Below are positions 25,884 through 33,946 of a stretch of DNA of 64,000 nucleotides, piece by piece. Source of the DNA: Gp1-AA145 sp963757135 (GTDB taxonomy: Bacteria > Acidobacteriota > Terriglobia > Terriglobales > Acidobacteriaceae); contig CAVWQE010000004.1 in NCBI GenBank assembly GCA_963757135.1, positions 62,001-126,000 on the forward strand, read 5' to 3'. Position numbers and translations under genes: made by a program. The notes below the pieces were generated by a model that worked only from the letters and a program-made list of their open reading frames with translations, was not told the origin of the DNA and did not search any database. Numbering within the stretch: position 1 is the stretch's first letter; each line of letters starts with the position of its first letter.

Positions 25884-27677
25884 TCATTGTCCTTTGGTGC
25901 AGAAAGGTCCTGTTTTTACCCACTCTTCTGCCGCTCCTGCCTGCACTCGCCGGATCGCCTCTGGGAGCGCGTTGATCAAATCGGTAGCCACCAGGGCCTG
26001 CTCGCCCATACTCTCCCACGCAACATCTCCCGCCAACCCGTGCAGGTACACCGCGGCAATCACCGCTTCAAACGGGCACTTGGGGAATTGCGCGAGTAGC
26101 CCCGCTACGATGCCGGTCAAAATGTCGCCCGTCCCGCCGGTCGCCATCCCTGGGTTCCCCGTCGGATTCACCCACGCCTCGTCGTCCGCTCCGGCAACAA
26201 TCGTGCGATCTCCCTTCAGCACCAGAATCACCCCATGTTTCTGGGCAAACTCTCTCGCGACATTCACCCGATCGCGCTGGATGGCCGCAGTACTCATCCC
26301 TGTCAATCGCGACATCTCACCCGGATGCGGCGTCAGCACCAGCGTCCGCCCGTTGCTCTCCGCTCCCCCTTCGCGTTCTTTGCGATCTTTGCGGTTAAGA
26401 GCTTCTGACTTTCCCTCGAACGCATTCAATCCGTCAGCATCCAGAACAATAGCAGCGTCCGCCCCGAGCACAATGTTGCGAACGACTCTCGCCGTTTCTT
26501 CATTTCGCGAAACCCCCGGCCCAATCGCCAGCACGTTTTTTTTCTCCGTAAGCTTTTCAATCGCAGCCTGCGCGCCAATAGCAATCGCTCCCTCCGCAGT
26601 CTCCGCCAGCGGCTCCGTCATCAACTCGGGATGAAAGGCCGCCACCGTCGCCAGCACGGATTTTGCGGTCGCAACCGTAACCAGCCCCGCGCCCGCCCGC
26701 AGGGCCGAAAATCCCGCCATCGCCGCAGCGCCTGCTTTTCCCAGCGATCCGCCAATTACCAGCACGTGCCCGTACATGCCTTTGTTCGAGTCGCGCGGCC
26801 GCGGCGCAAACAGCTCCGCGATGTCTTTCGGCGTGATCAAATTCAATTGCGACGAAGACTGAATCGCCTCCTCCGGCGATCCAATGGGCGCGATGATTGT
26901 CGGCCCGTCCGTCAGATTTCCAAAGACATGCGCCGGCCTCGGCGCCGTAAATGTCACAATCGCGTTGGCCCGCGCAACGGCGCCAGTCTGTTCTCCCACG
27001 ACATCCGCGTCCGCGCCCGAAGGAATGTCCACCGCAATCACCGGATTGTCCGCTGCATTGATCTTCGCAATTGCTTGCGCGTAAGCGCCGCTCACCGGAG
27101 GACGAAATCCCGTGCCCAGAATGGCATCGATCAGGACATCGCACTCAAACACCAACTCCGACCCGGACGCCCCCAATCCTTCATAGAGCTGTAAAGCCGA
27201 GGGTGCCCCACCCTTCGCGGTTTTCGAAGGGTGGGAAAGAAGGGTTGAGTTTGCCCCGCCCTTTTCGCGGTCTTTGCGAAAGGGTGGGAACTCCGGATGC
27301 GCTCTAACTGACGTTGTCTCACCACTCATCGAGGTTGCCCCACCCTTCGCGGTTTTCGAAGGGTGGGAAGCAGAAGCCAGCTTCCGAAAATTCTCGGCCG
27401 CATCCCCCTTTAACTCTTTCGGATCTCCCAGCAGCAACACTCGCACGGCCATCCCTGCCTCATGCAATTTCCGCGCTGCGACAAATCCATCCCCGCCGTT
27501 ATTTCCCTTCCCACAGATCACGCCAAAGCTTTTCGCGGACGGATATGACTCCAACGCAAACTCTGCCACCGCCGTCCCGGCATTCTCCATCAGCGTAAGC
27601 GAAGGCACACTGAACCGCTCGCTGGTCAGGCGATCGATTTCCCGCATCTCTGAGGAAGTGACGATTTTCACGAACAC
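25884..27677 (-). CDS. nnr: bifunctional NAD(P)H-hydrate repair enzyme (epimerase and ADP/ATP-dependent dehydratase)
   Basis: The 597-residue protein joins an N-terminal NAD(P)HX epimerase domain (VICGKGNNGGDGFVAARKL, LIDAILGTGF, AVDIPSGADAD) to a C-terminal dehydratase domain (GHVLVIGGSLGKAGAA, LTPHPGEMSRLTG, GNPGMATGGTGDILTGIVAG). Together they repair hydrated NADH and NADPH. It is about 80 residues longer than the E. coli enzyme. The excess is largely in residues about 103-160, where the peptide SHPSKTAKGGA appears twice and a variant once, encoded by three palindromic repeats. About 12 further residues near 426-438 (NRKDRKEREGG) are encoded by another repeat type. All insertions keep the frame, so the gene may be functional. 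Confidence 0.93.
   Translation of the reverse strand: MFVKIVTSSEMREIDRLTSERFSVPSLTLMENAGTAVAEFALESYPSAKSFGVICGKGNNGGDGFVAARKLHEAGMAVRVLLLGDPKELKGDAAENFRKLASASHPSKTAKGGATSMSGETTSVRAHPEFPPFRKDREKGGANSTLLSHPSKTAKGGAPSALQLYEGLGASGSELVFECDVLIDAILGTGFRPPVSGAYAQAIAKINAADNPVIAVDIPSGADADVVGEQTGAVARANAIVTFTAPRPAHVFGNLTDGPTIIAPIGSPEEAIQSSSQLNLITPKDIAELFAPRPRDSNKGMYGHVLVIGGSLGKAGAAAMAGFSALRAGAGLVTVATAKSVLATVAAFHPELMTEPLAETAEGAIAIGAQAAIEKLTEKKNVLAIGPGVSRNEETARVVRNIVLGADAAIVLDADGLNAFEGKSEALNRKDRKEREGGAESNGRTLVLTPHPGEMSRLTGMSTAAIQRDRVNVAREFAQKHGVILVLKGDRTIVAGADDEAWVNPTGNPGMATGGTGDILTGIVAGLLAQFPKCPFEAVIAAVYLHGLAGDVAWESMGEQALVATDLINALPEAIRRVQAGAAEEWVKTGPFCTKGQ
26366..26399 (-). repeat. CGCAAAGA-type short tandem repeat inside nnrD part
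   Basis: On the coding strand, TTAACCGCAAAGA is followed by TCGCAAAGAACGCGAAGG, a short tandem of CGCAAAGA-like units. It encodes NRKDRKEREGG within the dehydratase domain just before its LTPHPGEM motif. Confidence 0.6.
27206..27235. repeat. palindromic element in nnr, copy 1
   Basis: CCCCACCCTTCGCGG, then TTTTCGAAGGGTGGG. The arms CCCACCCTTCG and CGAAGGGTGGG pair perfectly. It encodes SHPSKTAKGGA in frame. The identical sequence recurs at 27338-27367. Confidence 0.9.
27254..27288. repeat. palindromic element in nnr, variant copy
   Basis: CCCCGCCCTTTTCGCGG, then TCTTTGCGAAAGGGTGGG. It has the same design as the neighbouring copies with longer arms, and encodes the FPPFRKDREKGGA stretch in frame. 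Confidence 0.75.
27338..27367. repeat. palindromic element in nnr, copy 2
   Basis: Exact repeat of 27206-27235 in the same orientation and the same reading frame. A related intergenic copy with longer arms is at 42505-42540. Confidence 0.9.
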
Positions 27678-27765
27678 TCTCCGCTATTAGCTTACGGTAT
27701 CGCAACCGAGGTTTGCAGTCGCGCGGGCACAGCCGAACTGGAGTTGCCGTCTCAGTGCCGCAAGA

Positions 27766-28158
27766 TCAAAAGAGTTCGACGCGCGCCGCGTGTCCGGGCG
27801 CCCCTGCCAGGCGTGCATCCCGCGTGATAAGTGGTGCGCCAAGTCTTTCGGCAAGCACGATGTAGGCCGCGTCGTATGCGGAGAAGTTATGTCGGAGTTG
27901 CCAGATCCTGATTAACAGCACAAATTGCGGATAGCGCGTCACTCGGAGGTCAATCAAATCCTGAATCGCTGCAGCGGCGCGCTGGGTTGATATCATGCCA
28001 TCCCGTGCCAGTCGCCGCAATACCTGCGCGACCTCTAAGTCCAGGAGATGGGGCGCATGCAGAGATTCGCCACCGGAATAAATTCGATTTTCGATTCGCC
28101 GCCCGGCCGGCGTTTGCAGGAGCCAGTCAATAGTCGCCGAAGCGTCCAGAACGATCAT
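27766..28158 (-). CDS. PIN-domain toxin (VapC-like ribonuclease)
   Basis: The 130-residue PIN protein has the expected acidic metal ligands: Asp5 in VLDASATIDW, Glu42 in LDLEVAQVL, Asp96 in SAYDAAY and Asp114 in LITRDARL. PIN toxins cleave RNA, often tRNA or rRNA, in a magnesium-dependent way. Its ATG overlaps the stop of the upstream antitoxin by four bases, the standard arrangement of a type II module with the antitoxin first. The RNA target is unknown. Confidence 0.93.
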   Translation of the reverse strand: MIVLDASATIDWLLQTPAGRRIENRIYSGGESLHAPHLLDLEVAQVLRRLARDGMISTQRAAAAIQDLIDLRVTRYPQFVLLIRIWQLRHNFSAYDAAYIVLAERLGAPLITRDARLAGAPGHAARVELF

Positions 28159-28385
28159 CGTTCCGCGCGCTCTTCAGTCAACAGCCTTGCGGTGTCGATT
28201 TGAACCGAAACCGATTTGCGCTTATGCAGTCGGTCACGCAACTCTGCCAGCGTCGGCCGCTCCGCGATCTCCCTGATCTCTGCCAGCAGATAATCCGAAA
28301 GCGACATCCCTGCCATCGCCGCGCGGGCTTTGAGTGTCCGGTGCAATGCGTCCGGGACATTGCGAAGCTGAATCATCTTGGACAT
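28155..28385 (-). CDS. FitA/VapB-like ribbon-helix-helix antitoxin
   Basis: The 76-residue protein begins KMIQLRNVPDALHRTLKARAAMAG, a ribbon-helix-helix DNA-binding pattern with the strand MIQLRNVP followed by two helices, as in FitA-type antitoxins (MSLSDYLLAEI). The C-terminal part (LRDRLHKRKSVSVQIDTARLL) would wrap the PIN toxin. It probably also represses its own promoter in the 100 bases upstream, where TAGCATATTTTCATG is a candidate AT-rich operator. It is translationally coupled to the toxin. Confidence 0.9.
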   Translation of the reverse strand: MSKMIQLRNVPDALHRTLKARAAMAGMSLSDYLLAEIREIAERPTLAELRDRLHKRKSVSVQIDTARLLTEERAER

Positions 28386-28485
28386 GCTACTAGCATATTT
28401 TCATGTGGAGAACATGTCAACAAAACAATCTTTATGCCAGGCCAACTGGCACGTTGGATTTCATTAGAGGATTTAGCTTCCAGCT

Positions 28486-30114
28486 TCAATCCGCCAGGGT
28501 CGGCGCGGGCTTCCGATCGAGCGCCCCATCGGCATTCATCTGTTGCACCTTGCTGTGGTGCCGACTGTAGGTGAAGTAAACCACCAATCCGATTGCCAGC
28601 CAGATGATTAACCGAGCCCAGTTGACCCAACCGAGTTTGTACATCATGAAGCCGTTGGCAATAATGCCCAGGATCGGAACCACTGGCACCCAGGGCGTGT
28701 GGAACGGACGCGGCTGGCTCGGGTTCGTCCGGCGCAGAACCAGAACTGCAATGCAAACAATCACAAATGCCAGCAGCGTGCCAATGTTGACCATTTTTCC
28801 GATGTCATCAATCGGAGTCAGGCTGCCGACGATCGCCGCCACAAGCCCGACCAGAATTGTGTTCTTCCACGGTGTGCGGAACTTCGGATGTACGTCTGCG
28901 AAGAATTTCTTTGGCAACAATCCGTCGTTCGCCATCGCATAAAGCACGCGCGTTTGTCCTAGCAACATGACCAGCATCACACTGGTCAGGCCAGCTAAGG
29001 CTCCCAGTGTGATGATGTGTGAAGCCGTCGTCAGCCCTCGATCTAGAAATGCGCGGGCGATCGGCGCTTCAATATTGATATCGCGCCACGGCACCATCCC
29101 TGTCAAGACCGCAGCAACCAGGATGTACAAGACCGTACACACCAGAAGCGACGCAATGATTCCGATGGGCAAATCCCGTTGTGGATTTTTCGCTTCTTGC
29201 GCCGTTGTTGAAACCGCGTCAAATCCGATATAGGCGAAAAAGATGTAAGCCGCCCCTGCGCCAATCCCTGAAAAGCCATAGGGCGCAAAGCTTGACCAGT
29301 CCGTGCCCCAGTTGCCCCGGTTCACATAGGCAACACCCAGGCCAATCACGAACAGCACCACCGAAACTTTGATCATGACAATCGTGGAGTTGAATCGCGC
29401 GCTCTCTTTGATGCCGATCGCCAGAACCGCTGTGATGATCATTGCGATGATGAACGCGGGCACGTTGACGCCGATTTCATGTCCAAACAATATCGGCGCT
29501 CCCAGCAGTTCATGCGCTCGTTGCAGCAACTCCGGCGATTGCGCCGTCATAATTGTTGCCACTTTGGCCAGGTATGCATTGCTTGAGGTAGCCAGCGAAG
29601 GATCAGATGCTGCCGCCATCTGTTTCGCAATGATCGATTCCGCCTGCCGCAGCCCGGTCCAGTGGTCATAAGCCAACCACAGCGGCATCTTCAGATGAAA
29701 AATATTCAGCAGCTCAATAAAGTGGTTCGACCAGCCGGAAGAAACTGTGCTCGCTCCCATTGCATATTCGAGGGTCAGGTCCCACCCGATGATCCACGCA
29801 AAGATTTCTCCCAGCGTCGCGTAGGCATATGTATAAGCGCTGCCCGCCAGCGGAATCATCGCCGCAAACTCCGCATAGCAAAGTCCAGCGAAGGCGCAGC
29901 CCAGTCCTGATAAGACAAACGACAACATCAACCCGGGCCCGGCGTAGTGCGCTCCCAATCCGGTGAAGACAAAAATTCCGGCGCCGATCACCGCACCCAC
30001 TCCAAGCGCCGTCAACTGGAACGGCCCGAGCGTACGCTTCAGGCTGTGTTCGCCTGTGTCCTCGGCCTCCGCGCACAGCATGCTCAACGGCTTTTTCGCG
30101 AACAGGTTTGCCAT
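28486..30114 (-). CDS. amino acid permease, APC superfamily (CAT type)
   Basis: The 542-residue protein has about 12-14 membrane helices and the APC signature in helix 1 (LTALGVGAVIGAGIFVFTGL). Helix 6-8 landmarks are FFAYIGFDAVSTTAQEAKNPQRDLP and MLVMLLGQTRVLYAMANDGLLP. These resemble cationic amino-acid transporter-like permeases. A long loop after helix 4 (LRQAESIIAKQMAAASDPSL) is an extra. ATG 30114 has AAGGAG four bases upstream and is preferred over the open frame to 30186, which overlaps the upstream permease. It begins seven bases after that gene's stop, so the two form an operon. Confidence 0.9.
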   Translation of the reverse strand: MANLFAKKPLSMLCAEAEDTGEHSLKRTLGPFQLTALGVGAVIGAGIFVFTGLGAHYAGPGLMLSFVLSGLGCAFAGLCYAEFAAMIPLAGSAYTYAYATLGEIFAWIIGWDLTLEYAMGASTVSSGWSNHFIELLNIFHLKMPLWLAYDHWTGLRQAESIIAKQMAAASDPSLATSSNAYLAKVATIMTAQSPELLQRAHELLGAPILFGHEIGVNVPAFIIAMIITAVLAIGIKESARFNSTIVMIKVSVVLFVIGLGVAYVNRGNWGTDWSSFAPYGFSGIGAGAAYIFFAYIGFDAVSTTAQEAKNPQRDLPIGIIASLLVCTVLYILVAAVLTGMVPWRDINIEAPIARAFLDRGLTTASHIITLGALAGLTSVMLVMLLGQTRVLYAMANDGLLPKKFFADVHPKFRTPWKNTILVGLVAAIVGSLTPIDDIGKMVNIGTLLAFVIVCIAVLVLRRTNPSQPRPFHTPWVPVVPILGIIANGFMMYKLGWVNWARLIIWLAIGLVVYFTYSRHHSKVQQMNADGALDRKPAPTLAD

Positions 30115-30121
30115 ATTCTCC

Positions 30122-31690
30122 TTAAGCGACGGGCGATTCGGTCGCCACGCGCCGCGAGCGCCACAAATAATACACCGGAATCCCAAGTAGCACGATGATC
30201 AATCCCGGCCATGTAAACTGCGGCTTGTAGCGCAACAGAACAATATCAATAAAGATGGCCATCGCAATGTAAATTGCCGGCAGCGCCGGATATCCGATTG
30301 CCTTGTAAGGGCGTTCGGCGTCAGGCCGCTTGAAACGCAGCACGAACAATCCCGCGATCGTCAGAATGTAAAAAACCAGCACCGCAAACACCACGTAGTC
30401 GAGCAACTGGCCGTAGCTTCCGGAGACACACAGTATGCAGATCCACGCCATCTGGACCATCAGCGAAACCGCCGGCGTCTTATATTTGGGATGCAGATTT
30501 CCTGCTCCGCGGAAGAACAGGCCATCCTTGGCCATTGCGTAATAGACGCGTGCCCCAGACAGAATCAACCCGTTATTGCATCCGACGCTCGAAATTATGA
30601 TCGCTACCGCCATCAGATATCCGCCGATGTTGCCGAACATCTGTGACAGCGCCGCCGTGGCCACCCGGTCTTCCGTCGCATACTGAATCCCGCGGGCAAG
30701 GACGGTTGTTCCATCCGCCGATCCCGCCAGCGGCAGCACGTTCAGATAAATAATGTTGCATCCGATGTAGAGCGCGATCACCACGCCCGTACCAATCGCC
30801 AGTGACAGGGGCAGGTTCTTCTTAGGATTGATGACTTCGCCCGCCGTAAACGTCACGTTGTTCCACGCGTCCGCGGAAAATAGCGATCCTACTTGGGCCA
30901 CTGCAAGAATCGTCAGCGTGCCGACCAGCACGATCGGTCCGCCCACGCCCACCTGCACCGGATGCAGCGCGCTCAACCCCGCGTTATGCCAAAAGTTGGC
31001 GCCGAAATTCGCCGCTAGCGCAACCGCGTTGCGTCCCATCGCCAGACCAACTAGCACCAGTCCCAGCAACGCCGAAACTTTGGCAAAGGTGAACACGTTC
31101 TGGATGATCGCACCCATCTTCACCCCGAATACGCTGATGATGGAGAGCGCAATCACCATGAGAAGCGCCATCAGGTTCTGCGTGTTCAGGCCGACATCCA
31201 TATTGCCCAGTACCATCGGGCCAATCGGAATCGCAGGGATCTTGGCGAAGTGAACGATCCAGTGTGTAGAAGAAATGGACGGGAAGAAAACTCCGAGAAA
31301 TCGCCCAAAAGCCACGCCCACCGCGGCAATGGTTCCGGTCTGGATCACCAGGAACAGCGTCCAGCCGTACAAAAATCCCCACAACGGCCCCAGCGCCTCG
31401 CGCAGGTAAACATATTGCCCGCCCGCATGCGGCATCATGGCCGCCAATTCACCGTAGCTGAGGGCGGCGATGATCGTCATCACTCCAGTCACGACCCATG
31501 CGCCGATCAGCAGTGCCGGCGAGTTCACCTCGCGCGCAATTTCCGCCGAAACCAGAAATATGCCCGACCCGATCATCGAGCCCATCACCAGCATGGTCGA
31601 ACTCGTCAGGCCCAGGCCTTTGACGAACTCGCGGTCCGACGCGTCGGCTGACGCCGACCTCAACGAAATCGGTTTGGCTTCGACAGTCAT
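30122..31690 (-). CDS. amino acid permease, APC superfamily (LAT/APA type)
   Basis: The 522-residue polytopic protein has helix 1 LTSSTMLVMGSMIGSGIFLV, the helix 3 region SYGELAAMMPHAGGQYVYL and the helix 6 region LFSADAWNNVTFTAGEVINP. These features are characteristic of amino-acid/polyamine exchangers of the APC family. The second permease follows after a seven-base gap. The two differ in subfamily, so they probably have different substrates; neither can be specified. Upstream are tandem heptad repeats rather than a recognisable promoter. No truncation seen. Confidence 0.9.
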   Translation of the reverse strand: MTVEAKPISLRSASADASDREFVKGLGLTSSTMLVMGSMIGSGIFLVSAEIAREVNSPALLIGAWVVTGVMTIIAALSYGELAAMMPHAGGQYVYLREALGPLWGFLYGWTLFLVIQTGTIAAVGVAFGRFLGVFFPSISSTHWIVHFAKIPAIPIGPMVLGNMDVGLNTQNLMALLMVIALSIISVFGVKMGAIIQNVFTFAKVSALLGLVLVGLAMGRNAVALAANFGANFWHNAGLSALHPVQVGVGGPIVLVGTLTILAVAQVGSLFSADAWNNVTFTAGEVINPKKNLPLSLAIGTGVVIALYIGCNIIYLNVLPLAGSADGTTVLARGIQYATEDRVATAALSQMFGNIGGYLMAVAIIISSVGCNNGLILSGARVYYAMAKDGLFFRGAGNLHPKYKTPAVSLMVQMAWICILCVSGSYGQLLDYVVFAVLVFYILTIAGLFVLRFKRPDAERPYKAIGYPALPAIYIAMAIFIDIVLLRYKPQFTWPGLIIVLLGIPVYYLWRSRRVATESPVA

Positions 31691-31696
31691 GGTGGA

Positions 31697-31813
31697 AAGT
31701 TGCTAGTTGCTAGCTCTCAGTTGTTAGTTCCAAGTCTCAGTTGTTAGATCAGTCTCAGTCGTTTAATTCTGGCAACAGCAACTAGCAACTAGCCACTAGC
31801 CACTAGCCACTGA
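31697..31813. repeat. heptad-type imperfect tandem repeats between permease and thiE
   Basis: Two tracts: GCTAGTTGCTAGC plus CTCAGTTGTTAG-type units (31699-31760), and CAACTAGCAACTAGCC followed by repeated ACTAGCC units (31777-31813). The period is about seven bases. They fill nearly the whole gap between the two genes. Confidence 0.7.
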
Positions 31814-31815
31814 CT

Positions 31816-32451
31816 TTACCCCAGAATCCTCAAAAACTCCTCAACTGATTTGCCCGGCTCCCGTATCAAATCGGATATCACCGCCACGGTATCCGCCCCA
31901 GCTTCGATTACTGAACGGCAGTTCTGGCGCGTAATTCCCCCAATCGCGACCAGGGGCTTGCCTGTAAGCGACCTTGCTTCACGCACCCCCGCCAATCCCA
32001 CAACCGGATCAGGCTTTTGTTTGCTCGCCGTCGCAAATACCGGCCCTATCGCAATGTAATCAGCCGAAGTTGTGTCCGCTTGTGCAACCTGTTCAGCATT
32101 ATGCGTGGAAACGCCCACCCAGCGGCCGGTTCCAACGATCTTCCGCGCGCTCTCCGGAGACAAATCGTCTTGCCCAACATGCACTCCGTCGAGCTCGGCC
32201 GCCAGGCACAAATCCGCCCGATCATTCATAATCAATCTCAGTCCGTGTGGCGCGGACACTCTTGTCCGCGAAAGCCCCTCAGACAGGCCCCTCGCCTCCT
32301 CCAGCATCACTCCTGCATCCGCCGTTTTATTCCGATACTGGAGCAGTGTCACCCCGGCCCTGACCCACTCCTCCGCCGCCTCGAACATCCTCTCGCGGTC
32401 AGCGAAGCACGACGCATCCAGAATCGCGTACAACCGAGGGAGTGAAATCAT
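31816..32451 (-). CDS. thiE: thiamine phosphate synthase
   Basis: The 211-residue TIM-barrel enzyme joins HMP-PP and THZ-P to form thiamine phosphate. Motifs are LLQYRNKTAD (phosphate and pyrophosphate binding), IMNDRADLCLA, GVHVGQDDLSP, IGPVFATASK and VAIGGITRQNC. Residues about 59-73 (GLSRTRVSAPHGLRL) include a short extra stretch encoded by a palindrome at 32247-32276 that recurs between genes at 59591. It lies 72 bases after accC, probably in the same minus-strand transcript. No TPP riboswitch was found upstream and no other thi genes are in the window. Confidence 0.93.
   Translation of the reverse strand: MISLPRLYAILDASCFADRERMFEAAEEWVRAGVTLLQYRNKTADAGVMLEEARGLSEGLSRTRVSAPHGLRLIMNDRADLCLAAELDGVHVGQDDLSPESARKIVGTGRWVGVSTHNAEQVAQADTTSADYIAIGPVFATASKQKPDPVVGLAGVREARSLTGKPLVAIGGITRQNCRSVIEAGADTVAVISDLIREPGKSVEEFLRILG
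32247..32276. repeat. palindrome inside thiE coding region
   Basis: On the coding strand the core reads CGCGGACAAGAGTGTCCGCG, flanked by TTT and CCACA. The core at 59591-59610 reads CGCGGGCAAGAGTGCCCGCG with matching flanks. The stems covary (GGAC/GTCC against GGGC/GCCC), pointing to selection for hairpin structure. Confidence 0.75.
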
Positions 32452-32470
32452 TGGATACCTGTTACTGGAT

Positions 32471-32501
32471 GCCCCATTTCTCGCCGCTGTTGCGAGAAGT
32501 G
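32471..32501. repeat. hairpin-forming palindrome between accC and thiE
   Basis: CCCATTTCTCGC and GCGAGAAGTGGG pair around a short loop, with one wobble pair. The shape is similar to the CCCCACCC palindromes in nnr. Without a T tract on either side it is unlikely to be a terminator. Confidence 0.55.
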
Positions 32502-32523
32502 GGAAAAGGCTGCTGAGAGTAGG

Positions 32524-33891
32524 TTATGGCGCCGTCTTCTTCTCCGCATTCCTTGCCAGAAATCTCTCAATGAATGTCGTGTCCGTATCGCCCGACCGGA
32601 ATTCCGGATCAGCCAGAATTTTCCGGTGCAGCGGAATCGTCGTGTAAATCCCTTCCACGATGAACATCCCCAGCGCTCGCGACATGCGCGAAATTGCTTC
32701 TTCGCGGTCTTTGCCGCGTACGATCAGTTTCGCGATCAGCGAATCGTAGTACGGTGGAATTGTGCCTTCTGCATAGGCGGCAGTATCAATGCGCACCCCC
32801 GTCCCGCCCGGCGGATGAAACGTCGTGATCTTTCCCGCCGACGGCGTGAACTTCTCCGGGTGCTCGGCGTTGATCCGGCATTCAATCGCATGTCCACGAG
32901 TCAGCACCGGCCCATGCAGTACGTTTTCAAGCCTATCCCCAGCGGCCAGGAGTATCTGGCTTTTCACCAGATCCACATCCGTCACCATTTCCGTGACTGC
33001 GTGTTCCACCTGGATACGCGTATTCATTTCGATGAAATACAACCGCCGGTCCTCGTCCATTAGGAACTCGATCGTTCCGGCATTCACATAACCAATCTCG
33101 GAAAGCGTCTTGCACAACACCTGCCCAATTTCCTCGCGCAATGCCGGACTTACCTGCGTTGACGGCGATTCCTCGAGCAGTTTCTGGTGCCGGCGCTGGA
33201 TGCTGCACTCGCGCTCGCCAAGGCTGGTAACGGTCCCGTACTGGTCCGCCAGAATCTGGAACTCGATATGTCGCGGACGCTCGACAAATTTTTCCATGTA
33301 CAGGTCGCCGTTGCCAAAGGCCGCCGCCGCCTCGGATTGAGCAGCGTTAAACAACGCCGGCAATTCCTGCTCCGAGCGCACAATCCGCATGCCGCGTCCG
33401 CCGCCACCCGCCGAGGCCTTAATAATTACGGGGAAGCCAACGGTGCGCGCCCACTCAACCGCTTCGCCCTCACTTCCCAGCACCCCTTCCGAACCTGGAA
33501 GAATCGGCACACCGGCCTTCTTCATCGCCGCGCGCGCCTTTTCTTTTTCGCCCATCAGCCGCGTGACCTCCGGCGGTGGCCCGATGAACTTTATGTTGCA
33601 GGTTTCGCAGACTTCGGCGAAGTTGGCGTTTTCCGAAAGCAATCCATAACCGGGATGGATCGCATCCACATTCGCGATTTCCGCCGCGCTGATGACCGCA
33701 GGGATATTCAAATAGCTTTGCGAGAGCTGCGGCGGCCCAATACAAATCGCCTCATCGGCAAAGCGTACGTGCAGAGAGTTACGGTCGGCCTCGCTATAAA
33801 TTGCGACCGCGCGGATTCCCAATTCCTTGCAGGCGCAGATCACCCGCAAGGCGATCTCACCGCGATTAGCAATCAGAATTTTCTTGAACAT
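32524..33891 (-). CDS. accC: biotin carboxylase subunit of acetyl-CoA carboxylase
   Basis: The 455-residue ATP-grasp enzyme carboxylates biotin on BCCP, the first half of malonyl-CoA synthesis. Landmarks are KILIANRGEIALRVI at the N-terminus, the ATP-lid SAGGGGRGMRIV, the ECSIQRRHQKLLEE segment, catalytic EMNTRIQVEHAVTE and the C-terminal EGTIPPYYDSLIAKL. Length is normal. It follows accB on the minus strand but is separated from it by a small membrane protein gene, an uncommon interruption of the accBC pair. Confidence 0.96.
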   Translation of the reverse strand: MFKKILIANRGEIALRVICACKELGIRAVAIYSEADRNSLHVRFADEAICIGPPQLSQSYLNIPAVISAAEIANVDAIHPGYGLLSENANFAEVCETCNIKFIGPPPEVTRLMGEKEKARAAMKKAGVPILPGSEGVLGSEGEAVEWARTVGFPVIIKASAGGGGRGMRIVRSEQELPALFNAAQSEAAAAFGNGDLYMEKFVERPRHIEFQILADQYGTVTSLGERECSIQRRHQKLLEESPSTQVSPALREEIGQVLCKTLSEIGYVNAGTIEFLMDEDRRLYFIEMNTRIQVEHAVTEMVTDVDLVKSQILLAAGDRLENVLHGPVLTRGHAIECRINAEHPEKFTPSAGKITTFHPPGGTGVRIDTAAYAEGTIPPYYDSLIAKLIVRGKDREEAISRMSRALGMFIVEGIYTTIPLHRKILADPEFRSGDTDTTFIERFLARNAEKKTAP

Positions 33892-33946
33892 GAATTATTG
33901 GGTCAGCCACAACCGCGAATCGTCTACCCGAGCCCGATCCCGGTGG

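Noticed and set aside
32452..32523. Possible TPP riboswitch before thiE
   Set aside because: The region holds only a repeat-like hairpin; neither CTGAGA-type nor ACCTGA-type TPP elements are in the right arrangement.
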